DNA of 64,000 nt from Hippopus hippopus (Eukaryota; Mollusca; Bivalvia; Cardiida; Cardiidae), in contig OX328105.1 of assembly GCA_946811185.2 (NCBI GenBank), positions 37,326,974 through 37,390,973 on the forward strand, in the 5' to 3' direction. Each line of letters begins with the position of its first letter. Position 1 is the stretch's first letter. The notes under the pieces are model-generated. The model worked only from the letters and a program-made list of their open reading frames with translations. It was not told the DNA's origin and made no database searches. Positions 54,207 to 64,000 of this stretch are shown piece after piece. Position numbers and translations under genes: made by a program.

Positions 54207-54504
54207 AGTAGTAGCCAGAAATCATTTGGCCTGCAACACGCGAAAAGGGGCATTCGGACATTTGCGTAAAGTGTCGTCTCGGATCAGCCTGCGCAGTCCG
54301 CGCAGGCTAATCCGAGACGGCACTTTACGACAACATTAGATTTTGTTCTACAGTAGACTTGCGCAAAACAGAAAATAACCTAACAACGGAAAGTGTCGTC
54401 TCGGATCAGCCTGCGCGGACTGCGCAGGCTGATCCGTGACGAAGCTTTACGCTTCGAATGCCCCTTTTTGCATGTTGCAGGCCAAATGATTTCTGGTTAT
54501 TACT
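54207..54504. mobile_element. GC-rich MITE with two internal hairpins
   Basis: Terminal inverted repeats carry GCCAGAAATCATTTGGCCTG at the left and the complement at the right (54475-54500), followed inward by AAAAAGGGGCATTCG. Two hairpins, 54266-54328 and 54390-54449, each carry GTGTCGTCTCGGATCAGCCT and a complementary arm around GCGCAGTCCGCGC. It is far richer in GC than its surroundings. From memory, related sequence is frequent in other bivalves. Confidence 0.75.
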
Positions 54505-54930
54505 CGAACAAATTGACATGAAATGAATGACCTCTATTACCATATATTACACGCTTGAATTATTGTCCAAGCCTGGCTTCGGCTAATGTCGACTGCATGC
54601 GGAACTATGTCAACATTTTCAAACTCTTTATGCGGCTTATAGGTTCATCGTGTTTTTAATAAATACTTAAAATACTCGAAATAAACATGAATTTGTTGGT
54701 TTGAATTGGTAATACGTGGCGGGTGACATAGATCTTAGATGCACTTTCTGTACTGTCTGATCTTGATTTATGTCATCCGCAAACGCTTCTTATTTTGACT
54801 ATGGCACAGTAAGCCTTGGGTCAAACCCGACATTTACCGTTAACAGAATTTGCGTATCGTCCGATTACACCCGATCATATAAATATTCACTCTTTAATTA
54901 TTCTTTGCATAAAGGTCAATTTCAAGTCAA

Positions 54931-54936
54931 TTTATT
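54931..54936 (-). terminator. Candidate poly(A) signal of gene A
   Basis: AATAAA on the minus strand about 180 bases after the gene A stop codon. It is the nearest canonical hexamer I found. Confidence 0.4.
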
Positions 54937-55115
54937 CGAGTAATACTAATAAAAACTCACATATTGTTATTTCATTTTCTTTTTACTGCCAAAATTCTCC
55001 CCGTATCCGACAGAGTAGATCTAAGATCTTAATGCACATTTTGTCTGCAAAAAGCGCTTTAAGTTGCGCTTTGCACCGTTACTGTTATCTAAGTCCACTA
55101 GGACTCGATACAAAC

Positions 55116-55303
55116 CTAGCAGTTTAGGGAATCCATGGCGCCGATGGTAACTGTAGAAGTCCCAAGTTGTTTGCCATACTGGTCTTGGCAGTAACAAACG
55201 GAGCCGGTACATCCAATGCTGGCGTAATTTCCGTTCGCTTCGCACGAGAACATTCGACCAATCAATCCAGTCTGCATGTAGGTGTATTGGTCACGTGCAC
55301 ACT
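55116..55303 (-). CDS. Gene A exon 6: six-cysteine thyroglobulin type-1 repeat and stop
   Basis: The acceptor is TAAATTTTAG; 188 nt, ending TAG. It encodes CARDQYTYMQTGLIGRMF, SCEANGNYASIGCTGS, VCYCQDQYGKQLGTSTV and ends SLNC. All six cysteines are present. A candidate AATAAA lies at 54936-54931, about 180 bases past the stop. Confidence 0.92.
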
Positions 55304-58300
55304 CTAAAATTTAACAGGGGAATTTTTCAAATCCTTACCAGACAACAAAATTTTAGATCTTTTTAAATTCAAAGCATTTGCAGAAGACAAACTAAATAAA
55401 TCTTCCCCAAATGATCTTTACAGCTGTTCAAAACATTTTGGGAAAAGCAAAAAACAAGGTGGTTACCACCCTTTTTTTTTAAAGTTTTCCTGCAATTTTT
55501 TGTTAGTCTTTTTCTTCCGGACAGTCAAAACGATACATCGTTTGGTAAAGGGATTCATGTGGTTTATTTCTGTCATTTGCATATATATACATGTATATAC
55601 TGCACTTGGTTCACTCGCAGTATGAAAACAAGTCCGCGAGAATGTAATTTTGTAGCATTTACTTCACGCTACAGGTTGCATTAAAATCTTACATAATTTT
55701 AAATCTTTACTATAGGACAAAATTTTGTGATCAATCAAACTGAAAAAAAAAACCCACGCACAAAATTGATAAATAATTAAATAAATAATAATAAAAAAAA
55801 AAAAAATTTGTGGGCCAGCATTTTCTCCTTTTTCTACAATGTTTTTAAAAGCCTTCTTCTCCTTAGATTGTGTGGAACAGAGTTAATCTTAGTGAGTCAT
55901 GCCGTAACTAATGGATTTTGAAAGGGTTGCTTTTCAAGAAATTTTTCCAGAATGACAACTATCTGGATGAATTGTGTGTCCGTGATTTACATACACTGAA
56001 GCTGAATAAATGTGATTTTTATTGATACTTAACTAATATCCAATCATTATTTTGGATGCAATGACGATTTCCTATTTCTTTGCAACGGACAGTGTACACT
56101 AAGACTAGATTACTGAGCTTAAAATTTTACTATATGAAAAACTTGCCTAAGAACACTTTATATCTTTAATCTTTCACATCTCGAATGATCCGTATACCTA
56201 ACAACTCGAACTCTAGTCAAATTTGGAACAAGCAAGCTCATAAGGACAACTGAAATGTACTTGCTTATTCCTTATAAAAACGTTTTTCAGGACCATATTT
56301 GATTTTGCAGAAAGTGTAGATCAAGATCAGAATGCACAGAACGGGGCTCTAGAAAGGGATAACACATCGTCAAGTGCTTGCCAAGTGTAGGAACAGTGCA
56401 GGATCAGCACATTTACCAAACAGAGGACCTCTGGCAGCTCACTTTATACAGATTTCTTGCTTAAGAGAGAGGGCCATTAAAACTGTTTTACTGTATTTCC
56501 TCAATTTTCTAACTAACTTGTTTTTGATCTTTTAAGTCTTAGGCTGCTAAGCGCGACTTACTGACCTTTTGCAGACAGTGTAGATCAAGATCAGAGTAAA
56601 CAGAACGTGCAGTCTGATCTTGGATCTACACTGTCCGATAAGGAGATAACTTTCTCTAAAAACACCTTTTAACCCTTTACCAAATAATCCCTGGTTTTTA
56701 ACGACCTCGAGGAAGAAGCCTTCTGAAAACACTGTGGGAAAAGGAGAAAATGCTGGTAACCAGCATTTTCTCCTTTTGCCACAATGTTTTCTACTCTTCC
56801 AAAGTCAAGTTTCAAGTTTTGAGTCATATTTATTTTGTGGTCTGCAAATGCTTTCAATTTGGACATGTCTAAAATTTTGTCGTTTGGTAAAGAAGAGTTA
56901 AATAGCACAATTTGGGTTTTCACTATCGGCTTGAAAGTTTCATATTAGTTATTTAGGAGGATAAGGTTAAGAGACTTAGCTGTGTGTACTTACGGCAGTT
57001 CATGTTTCCGGTTTCCCATCTGTTCACCATGTAGCCGGAAATGGGTTTACCATCAGCAGTCACGCAATAAGCCCTGCAATTATATTCCATTGTACGCTGT
57101 ACGTATCTATACTCAACAGCAAAAGAAACGCATATATTTTCTCGAGTTAATTTTATTGATCATTCTAAGAAAATTCAGTAGTTTGGAAGAACCATTTCAA
57201 ACTTCAGTTCATTTCACTCAGAACTTCAGAAAAACTATTTCATTAAAGTCTGTACAATTTTGTTCATGACGTGTCCAAAATAAGGCACTATCACAACTGA
57301 CTTTTTTTAGAGCATGCCCCTACTCCTCCATGCGTTTCTTTTACTGTTGAGTATATGTATTTGTAAATACTGTACATAACTTAAAACACTAATTTTCAAT
57401 ATAATGAAAATAATGTAATGGGAAATGTAATAAAAAAAAGTTTGTTTTAAGTTCAAAAAAATTGCGTTTTATTCTTCATGGAAAGGCTGATGGCCGGAAT
57501 ATTGATAAAGAGCCGAAAATATGTTTGATATTTAAAGTTAAATTTCCTGTCAGAGGTTTACTGCGTTAATTAATTATTAATTTTTTCAACTGATTCACTG
57601 ATCTGAAACCCGCATCTGCATATAATTGACATTTCGGTTACAGAGTAAGAAAGACCAATCCGATCCAACTTTAATATTACTACAAAATGTATATCGTGTG
57701 ACGTTGAACGTTTACTAGCGGAAACATCATCGTATCCGTATTCACCCACTATTCTTAGAACTTCTTTAGTCTTATTCTTTAAGATTTTGTAAATTTGAAA
57801 GAAATACAAGTTCTCATTGGCTAAGCCATTTGGCTTTGCCAGTCAGAAGTTGTGTTCGTTTTAAATTTAGAAAAATATGGAGAAAAGGGCTAGGATTTTT
57901 ATTTAGAAATGGAATTAAATGGATAACATTTTTTTTCGTATGGAGACACAAATATCAAAATCTAACATACAGAAAGAAAAGAAGTCTGTCGTAGCAAGAC
58001 TTTAAAAAAAAAAAAAGAAAAAACGGCCAAAATAAATCTAAAATCAGACTCCACGTCCTATGCAGTCTGAATCAGATTTACATTCGGATCCTCGCCATCG
58101 TAAGAGTGAAGTAAATTCTCGCTGCTCATTCTTTTACCAGCCCCAACACTGTCGATACATGTGGTAAGTTTTTCGTGCATCTCGATCCGTTTGGTTCACC
58201 CAAAAAAACATAACGACAGGAAATTTTTTTTATGTTAAGGTAATGATGGGTCAGCAAGACTGGGGGATGGGAGGGGGTGGAAAGGGAGGGTCTCCAAATC

Positions 58301-61300
58301 TAAGTAGTCATTGGACTGAATTGAAAAAAAACCTAGTTCGATAACCACTGACTGCACTAATCATAAGGGAGTGCCATAGGAAGTAGAGGAGCCCCAGCCT
58401 AGTACAGCGAGTACTCGGTATCACGTAAATAGGTTAAATGTCCATGTGACATTACAGACGTATTGTTGAAAGCGATGTAAAACGAATTTAAAGACTTATA
58501 TGTAAAAGCGGGTCAATGAGTTTATCAATCGATACGCACTGGGATTCTGCGAAACGCATTTGTTAAATAAAGAAATGTTTTGGGGAGCAATGTAAGGCCA
58601 TTCCAAGATATAAATGTCAAAAAAAAAAAAGAATATCCTCGAATCCAATCCATGAATTAACTGATAAAGTGATACGTACTGGGATCCTGCGAATTGCATT
58701 CCGAGGAAGTCGCCAGAGGCTGGATCACACCTTGGTTTCTCGAGGCCAAGAAGCATGTTGTTGGAGGCAGCGAGCTTTGCGTTCACTTCGGCGAGTTTCT
58801 GAGCGCAAGGACCTATAAACAAGACTCAAAGTTAAAGACGATCGCTAAAGTTTCATCGCATTTGGCATGGTGATTGCTCAAGATCTGATCTGCGAGAAAA
58901 AAGTAGAAGAAATAAAAAGGGTCACGTCCCTTTAAGAATATTTCAAGCACTTAAAGTAGTGTACCCTAAATGAGCCAAGAATGAAATTCAACCAAACTAA
59001 AAACCTTTTCTAGATAAAAATTGATTGATTATTATTTCATTTCATTGGTAAAACATCAAACTTAATAAGACGAATCATATTTTTCAGAGTTTAGTATGTC
59101 ATTTTTTCTTAAATATTATCTCTATATCTGTCTAAAATGCATCTTTACTTGGGGAAAAAGAGAGGGGGAATAACCAGTTATACTTTTTCAAAGAGAAAAC
59201 TCTTTGGTTTTAGTGAGGCCCGAACCTGGGGTCTACAGGTTACGAATCCTACACTTTACCATAGAGCCATGCAGGACGCCATCAATTCCAGTTGTTCTAT
59301 TATGAACAACAAATCAGTATATCTTATAACGAGTAAAATGCCCTACTGGCCAAGCAATGTCCAGTGCTGAGCTTGCTAAATTAAACACGAATACTGATGA
59401 TCAAATGATCTTTTCAATCAGGAAAAAGACATAAGAATTAATGAATGGACTTTTCCCGATTTCGAGAAACAGCCTAAAGGTTGCTATTTCCAGGTTTTTT
59501 CGGCCAGAACAATTATCAATGTAGCGGACGGTGAGGTCAAGATCAGACTGCACATTCTGTGGGGTCTGATTTTAATCTGCACCCTTCCATTCAGTGGCTT
59601 AAGCCAGTTGCAGCGATTTCGGATAAAATCAATCCGATTCACTAAAATAGACTAGAGTTCAGCCTCGACAATGCAGTTAAAAATGCTCAAACTGAACTTT
59701 TTTCATCTTGTGCTTCTTTTCAAATATAGAAACAGATGTATAGGATCTGACATAGCTTGGAATATGAGATAAAGTTTTATGATAGGAGTCTAGAAAATAT
59801 TACCAAGCGAGTCTTTTGCGAGCTTAATAACATTTGATAGATGAGTTTGATAAAATTTCATCTCAAAAGTCGACGAATATCACATTCTTTTTATCGCATA
59901 ACGATATCTTGCGATTTATCGGTCAGCATATGCAAAATCTTACATGCACACATGTAATCACGAAAAATAAAACCCGATTCATTTCTCTGAACAAAGTGAT
60001 TCAATGACGTAATAAATGACGTCATACTTTACTTGTCTCAAATGTGTGTAAGATAAGAAAATTCATAATGGTTGTATTATACACATAAGTTCGATTAATT
60101 AAAGGAATCAAGAAAACCATAGTTTTAGGTCTTCAAGATAGGCCTATCTTGTTTTTCCTGTGTCTTCGAAAGCTTTTTTCAAAACTATCTAGAGGAAAGC
60201 AGCATTTTTACCCTTACACTGCTAAGTACGACTCAATACGCATTTGCGCACAGTTTAGATCAAGAGTAGACTCCGCATAACGTGCAGCCCTATCTTTGAC
60301 TACACTGTCTGCAGTGAGTTGCTTTTCGAAACGACAAGGACTGTCAACTCGTAATACTTGGGTTTTACCATTGGATCAAAGGTTTTGTATAACTTTTAAA
60401 TAGTTTACCTCTTTATCACACGAGTAAATTTCACACTTTTCCAAATTGATAACATTTGCAGACAAAGATTTAAATATCGCTCACATGGGGACAACTGTCT
60501 GTAAAGGACAGAAAGTATTGTGGGAAAATAAAAAGGCTGGCTTAGCAGCATATTTTCCTTGTCGCACAATATTTTCAGAAATTTACTTCTTCCGTATTGT
60601 TAAAACTCGGGATTGTGTAGTAAAGGGTTAGGAACTGACTTTTTCCCCTTACAGGTATATTTTAGAAGATATCGTAACAATTTGGGTGAAAGGGTATTTG
60701 TGTGTTCCATGAGGAATACACTGTACATCGTAGGAAAAGGAGCAATTACTTAATTGTTTCTACAATTGCTCTTCAATAATAATGCTCCAGCGTTGTCTAC
60801 TGAAGTGGCTTGAACATTAAATTTGCATGGTCACATTCGTAAACAATGATAAATACTTACCAGACGAGCTGTCTCTAGCTGGAAGTAAAAACAAAAACAT
60901 AAAGAACTTATCATAGCTAAAAACCAGAACCATTCGCTATTTACATTATCTCTGTCAAGTTTTCGATAAAGGTAAAGTGTCGGGGTTTTTTTTACATCTC
61001 TCTCTCTCTCTTCTTCTTCTCCTTCTTCTTCTTACGATTCCAAACCTGCATTATTGTCTGTCTTCGTGCATGCCTAATGTTTGCCTGACTTTCAATTTCT
61101 AGTTGTCTTGCCAGAGCTACCCTTATGCCTGCTCCTATAACATTATCTGTAATACTCGACCCGAAAGGCGAAGATCACAAAAAATGGTAGAAGTAATGTA
61201 CTGATTCAAAAAAGAAATGCTGGAAAAACTAGATAACTGCAACAGTATTGATATGAATAGCAAAATTACCTTGTACAGAGGGAAAGTTCGTGCATGTATA

Positions 61301-61389
61301 TGTCTTGGGATCACAGTACATGTTGGCACCACACTGGTTTGTCGGCGGGATTCCGAGAAGGAAATCTGGCATGCATTTATCACCCACGC
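55116..61389 (-). CDS. Paralogous IGFBP-N-like/thyroglobulin type-1 gene A, first exon outside window
   Basis: Exons 61389-61270, 60878-60861, 58812-58680, 57073-56994 and 55303-55116 reproduce the gene B structure: 120, 18, 133, 80 and 188 nt against 120, 18, 127, 80 and 188 nt, with identical phases. They encode the second half of the cysteine module, the microexon, the four-cysteine type-1-like repeat and the six-cysteine type-1 repeat, again ending LNC-stop. No signal-peptide exon is visible up to 64000, so it probably lies beyond the edge. By eye about half the residues match gene B. The genes are head-to-tail, with A upstream of B, which implies tandem duplication. Confidence 0.87.
56532..56970. 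mobile_element. MITE-2 copy interrupted by MITE-1
   Basis: TTAAGTCTTAGGCTGCTAAG to TTTAGGAGGATAAGGTTAA, with the hairpin at 56576-56634. A whole MITE-1 (56669-56901) is inserted in its right half. The end lies only about 24 bases from gene A exon 5. Confidence 0.82.
56669..56901. mobile_element. MITE-1 copy nested inside a MITE-2 copy
   Basis: TTAACCCTTTACCAAATAA to TTTGGTAAAGAAGAGTTAA. MITE-2 sequence on both sides (ACACCTTT before, ATAGCACAATTTGG after) is continuous once the insert and one TTAA are removed, compared with the uninterrupted copy at 52854-53067. Confidence 0.85.
56994..57073 (-). CDS. Gene A exon 5: four-cysteine type-1-like repeat, second half
   Basis: The acceptor is ATAATTGCAG and the donor TGCC|GTAAGT; 80 nt. 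It encodes AYCVTADGKPISGYMV, then NRWETGNMNC. AYCV replaces the usual CWCV. The ISGYMV...RW core is identical to gene B. Confidence 0.87.
58680..58812 (-). CDS. Gene A exon 4: four-cysteine type-1-like repeat, first half
   Basis: The acceptor is TTGTTTATAG and the donor TCCCA|GTACGT. It encodes PCAQKLAEVNAKLAASNN, then LEKPRCDPASGDFLGMQFAG. It is two codons longer than the gene B exon, within the helical linker. As in gene B, the Cys expected after Gln is replaced by an aromatic residue (Phe). Confidence 0.88.
59205..59292 (-). mobile_element. SINE head fragment
   Basis: On the minus strand: GGCGTCCTGCATGGCTCTAT, GATTCGTAACCTGTAGACC and CAGGTTCGGGCC; the same head as the copies at 9487 and 61437. 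Confidence 0.5.
59522..59588. mobile_element. MITE-2-type hairpin fragment
   Basis: GCGGACGGTGAGGTCAAGAT with arm GGTCTGATTTTAATCTGCAC; diverged. Confidence 0.4.
60238..60314. mobile_element. MITE-2-type hairpin fragment
   Basis: CACAGTTTAGATCAAGAGTA with arm TATCTTTGACTACACTGTCTG around AACGTGCAG; CTGCTAAG is present upstream. Confidence 0.45.
60407..60629. mobile_element. MITE-1 copy, diverged, reverse orientation
   Basis: The left end resembles the usual right end, and GATTGTGTAGTAAAGGGTTA closes the element. The central TTGTGGGAAAATAAAAAGG palindrome is degenerate. It lies next to the gene A microexon intron. Confidence 0.5.
60861..60878 (-). CDS. Gene A exon 3: 18-nt microexon
   Basis: TTTTACTTCCAG|18 nt|GTAAGT, phase 1 to 1, encoding ARDSSS. 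It matches the length, phase and first two residues of the gene B microexon at 43754-43771. Without it the flanking exons still join in frame, so it could be alternatively spliced. Confidence 0.75.
61270..61389 (-). CDS. Gene A exon 2: cysteine module, second half
   Basis: The acceptor is ACAATTTCAG and the donor GTACAAG|GTAATT; 120 nt, phase 1 to 1. It encodes GDKCMPDFLLGIPPTNQCGA, then NMYCDPKTYTC. Shared with gene B: GD-x-C-x-PD, the CG-x-N-x-YCDPKT core, and the final cysteine. Confidence 0.87.
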
Positions 61390-61436
61390 CTGAAATTGTT
61401 CAACATCAGATATCGGGTAATCTTATAAAATTGAAA

Positions 61437-61656
61437 CCTAGATTGATTGATTGGATGAAATTTTACGCCGCTTTCAACATTATTTCAGTCATATCACGGC
61501 GACAGTTCACATATGCATGTATTTCCTTGGGTTTCATCGGTGCTAGGCTGGAGCTCTAAGGTGTCTTACCTAAGGACACTATAGAGCCCGATGGAGCCAG
61601 TGGGCCTCCAGGTCACGAGTCTGACACTTTACAACTGAGTTACGCAGGACCCCTGA
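61437..61656 (-). mobile_element. tRNA-derived SINE
   Basis: Read on the minus strand: GGGTCCTGCGTAACTCAGTT (A box), GACTCGTGACCTGGAGGCCC, GTCCTTAGGTAAGACACC and a (CAAT)n tail at 61440. It lies just upstream of gene A exon 2. Confidence 0.75.
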
Positions 61657-61659
61657 AAC

Positions 61660-64000
61660 CTAGATTACACAAACATGCAATGATTGAAATCGTCTGTAAT
61701 TCGAGTATGCATTTGACCAAGAAACTAGATCTAGAAAGATATATCAGTCCGGTTGGATTATCAACATTTCAGTGAAAATCTAGTCTAATCCATGTTTTGA
61801 TTATAAATGCACGAGCCATGTTCTGGCAAAAGGGGAGGGGGACTTAATGCATCTTCGTGATGTATTATAACAAGCAAGTCAGATGGATCCATAAAATCCA
61901 TTTAGTCTAACGAGTGACTGGATCTTGAGGAACTGTTGTCGTTGGACATCCAGAAAATTCACCACTAGCAAAAAGCTTCGACTGAATTCAGCATTCGAAG
62001 ACTGCACCGGCTGACGGGGATCGACACTTTTGCAGATGTACTGAGCCCCCATTTTCACAGTGCTTGGCTCAGTCACCACTTATATAGAAGGTTAAGAGTT
62101 GTCATTCATATTAATTACATGTATTTTTTTTATTTTATTTTTTTTGGGGGGGGGGGGAGGGGTTAACTCTTCCAGTGCCAAACAATATAAACCCGATCTC
62201 TTTTAGCGGCTTAAGATATAATCTTTTGAAACTCAGAAGGTTTTTAATCTTACAGGCCGTATGCATGACTTAAATAGTGGACAATATAGATCCAAGATCG
62301 TAATTTATCCTGTCACTTCCGGGTTTACCTGACGGATAACAGGGTGCCGTATATTTTTTTTGTTATCCGTCAGTTGGTCACATGACCGCTAAGTGCGCAC
62401 CTGCTGACTGGGACTATTTTCAACCAAGCGTCTTACTGCCGTAATGAATGAATCAATCGCTAGCGAATACTTTTGCTCGTTTAATTAATAGTCTGTTATG
62501 TTAAAACACATTGTCTTCTTCGCCACAATATTTTTCTGCGGAGATACGTCACGTTTGATAATTATGACGTAGCCAATATCATTCATGACGTCATTATTAC
62601 AGCTACATATCCAGAGGGTTATGTAAACACGGTTCTTCATTTCAAGTTTCTCATAGATCTAGTGAGAAAGATGTCAATATGTGCCTTATTTCGAGCGAAA
62701 TGTTCAATTTAGTCGGATTTTTGGATTATAATTCAGAAAAAGGATAAATAAAATAGATGGTTGGTGTCTTGGATTAAGAAAGTCGATCAGGCTCGGCTCC
62801 GGAAATTTATTGAAGGTACGGTCTTTATCAATGTTTTTTTTCCGTTTGTTTGTTTTGTTTTGTTCCGTTACAGTGAGTGACAGGATAAATAGAATAGATG
62901 GTTGGTGTCTTGGATGGGTTAAGTTTATCGGGCTCGGCTCCGAAATTTATCCGGTTCGCCTTCGGCTCACCAGATAAATTCCTCCGCCTTGCCCGATAAA
63001 CTTAACCCATCCAAGACACCAACCATCTATTCTCTATATATACCACCCGCGAAAGCCTATGTTTTCGCCTATGTGTATCCATCGTATTTAACTTTTTATT
63101 TAAATGTGTTGTGTGCTATAGTTAACGCCATGTTACATGTATGTATATTCAGTGCTAAAATGAATGATAAATAAACAGGTCATTAACGGATCCTAGGACT
63201 AAAATGAGCATACGGCCGTTGATAAAACGCATCTCTGTATTCTTGGAACTGATATTCTACTTGGCTGAAACAAAAGGCTGGAGTCAAATAAAACATTATC
63301 TTGAAATTGAAAGATACTGTACAATGTATTTGCCATTTGACAGCAAGACATGCGACTTAGTGACCTTTATTGATGTCATTATACACCTTATCTCAGTGGC
63401 ATACTTAGAAGTGAAAAAGACAATTTGGGAGACATTTACACATCTTGTCTGTCTGTCATACGTCGCAAGCGTGCTCAACTTCTTCGCTACCAAAGAGCTT
63501 TTGTCAACAGCATAGGTCAAGATCAGATGCACAGAACGTGCAGGCTAATCTTGCACCAACACAATGCGCTATTTAAACTATGTCTAAATAACTTTAACAT
63601 TGCAGGTGAAATCTTCTTTTAGACATAAGAAAAAACTAGAGTTTATAATACTTTCAGCTTCATAGACGAAAAACAGGGGCTTTTGAACGACATAGGTCAA
63701 GATCAGATTGTATAGTAAAATGCTGTCTCATCTTGTATCTCTGCTGTAGTGTAGTTCAGTCTCGCCTACAAATAGCAATCTTTCTGTCTTTCAGTGGATT
63801 TGTTGTTACAGCCGTCAAAAGATGAAAAGTTAAAACATTTGGAGCTTAAAAGGTTAAATCCACAAATATTACCATACAATAGAACAGAGGGTCAGCTTTC
63901 CAATTTCAGAGACAACAACAGAATTAATGTATTTAACATGGGATCTGATATAGCCTGACTCTCAAGGTAAAATGGTATCAAACTAGTCTGGAAGAGCGTT
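61660..64000. other. Right-hand flank, no supported exon
   Basis: I searched for the missing first exon of gene A (signal peptide, CGCC motif on the minus strand) and did not find it. There is a weak repeat at 61850-62090 shared with 53690-53900, a G-run at 62146-62158, the 62891 hairpin and two MITE-2-like hairpins (63510-63562, 63690-63750). The overlapping open frames at 63204-63515 (plus) and 63296-63532 (minus) are unassigned. Confidence 0.5.
62891..63033. repeat. Perfect 43-bp inverted repeat
   Basis: The left arm 62891-62933 (AGAATAGATGGTTGGTGTCT...ATCGGGC) is the exact complement of 62991-63033, with a 57-base loop. A direct, diverged copy of the left arm lies at about 62746-62808. 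Confidence 0.85.

Noticed and set aside
56669..56923. 84-codon minus-strand protein with KAFADHKINMTQ
   Set aside because: It is translation of a MITE-1; similar peptides appear at every copy (6.3, 24.1, 53.2 kb).

Overview
This is a eukaryotic, intron-rich, AT-rich window that is mostly repeats. The repeats are TTAA-flanked MITEs, tRNA-derived SINEs ending in CAAT tails, long tandem arrays and terminal hairpins like those of Helitron-type elements. With the protein signatures they suggest a marine bivalve mollusc; that is inference, and no species is claimed. The longest open frames seen are about 200 codons, and real coding sequence is split over short exons. All four genes I can support lie on the minus strand.

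Region by region: (1) 1-9.1 kb holds most of a Lines homologue (LINS1), with its 3' end cut by the left edge; six exons join in phase. (2) 9.2-11.7 kb is a satellite of about 65-bp units, interrupted by a SINE. (3) 11.75-15.4 kb is an array of about 145-bp monomers that changes orientation near 14.79 kb. (4) 16.6-26.4 kb is a complete SEC61G gene encoding 68 residues, with introns full of repeats. (5) 26.5-32.7 kb is intergenic, with MITEs and foldbacks. (6) 32.8-46.1 kb is a complete six-exon gene for a secreted cysteine-rich protein of 235 residues: signal peptide, IGFBP-N-like cysteine module, an 18-nt microexon, a four-cysteine thyroglobulin type-1-like repeat and a six-cysteine thyroglobulin type-1 repeat. 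Its introns hold a Tc1 foldback, a dead pogo-like transposase and nested repeats. (7) 46.1-55 kb is intergenic, with strong foldbacks and MITEs. (8) 55.1-61.4 kb is a paralogue with the same exon sizes and phases, whose first exon I cannot find and which probably lies past the right edge. (9) 61.4-64 kb holds repeats and a perfect 43-bp hairpin.

LINS1 (a Lines-type repeat protein) and SEC61G (a subunit of the ER translocon) are unrelated conserved genes. The tandem pair at 32.8-61.4 kb is the most unusual gene content: its order, a cysteine module followed by thyroglobulin type-1, resembles vertebrate IGF-binding proteins. Exon calls rest on reading frame, splice-site sequence, phase continuity and recalled family patterns. 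No alignment, RNA or database search was possible.
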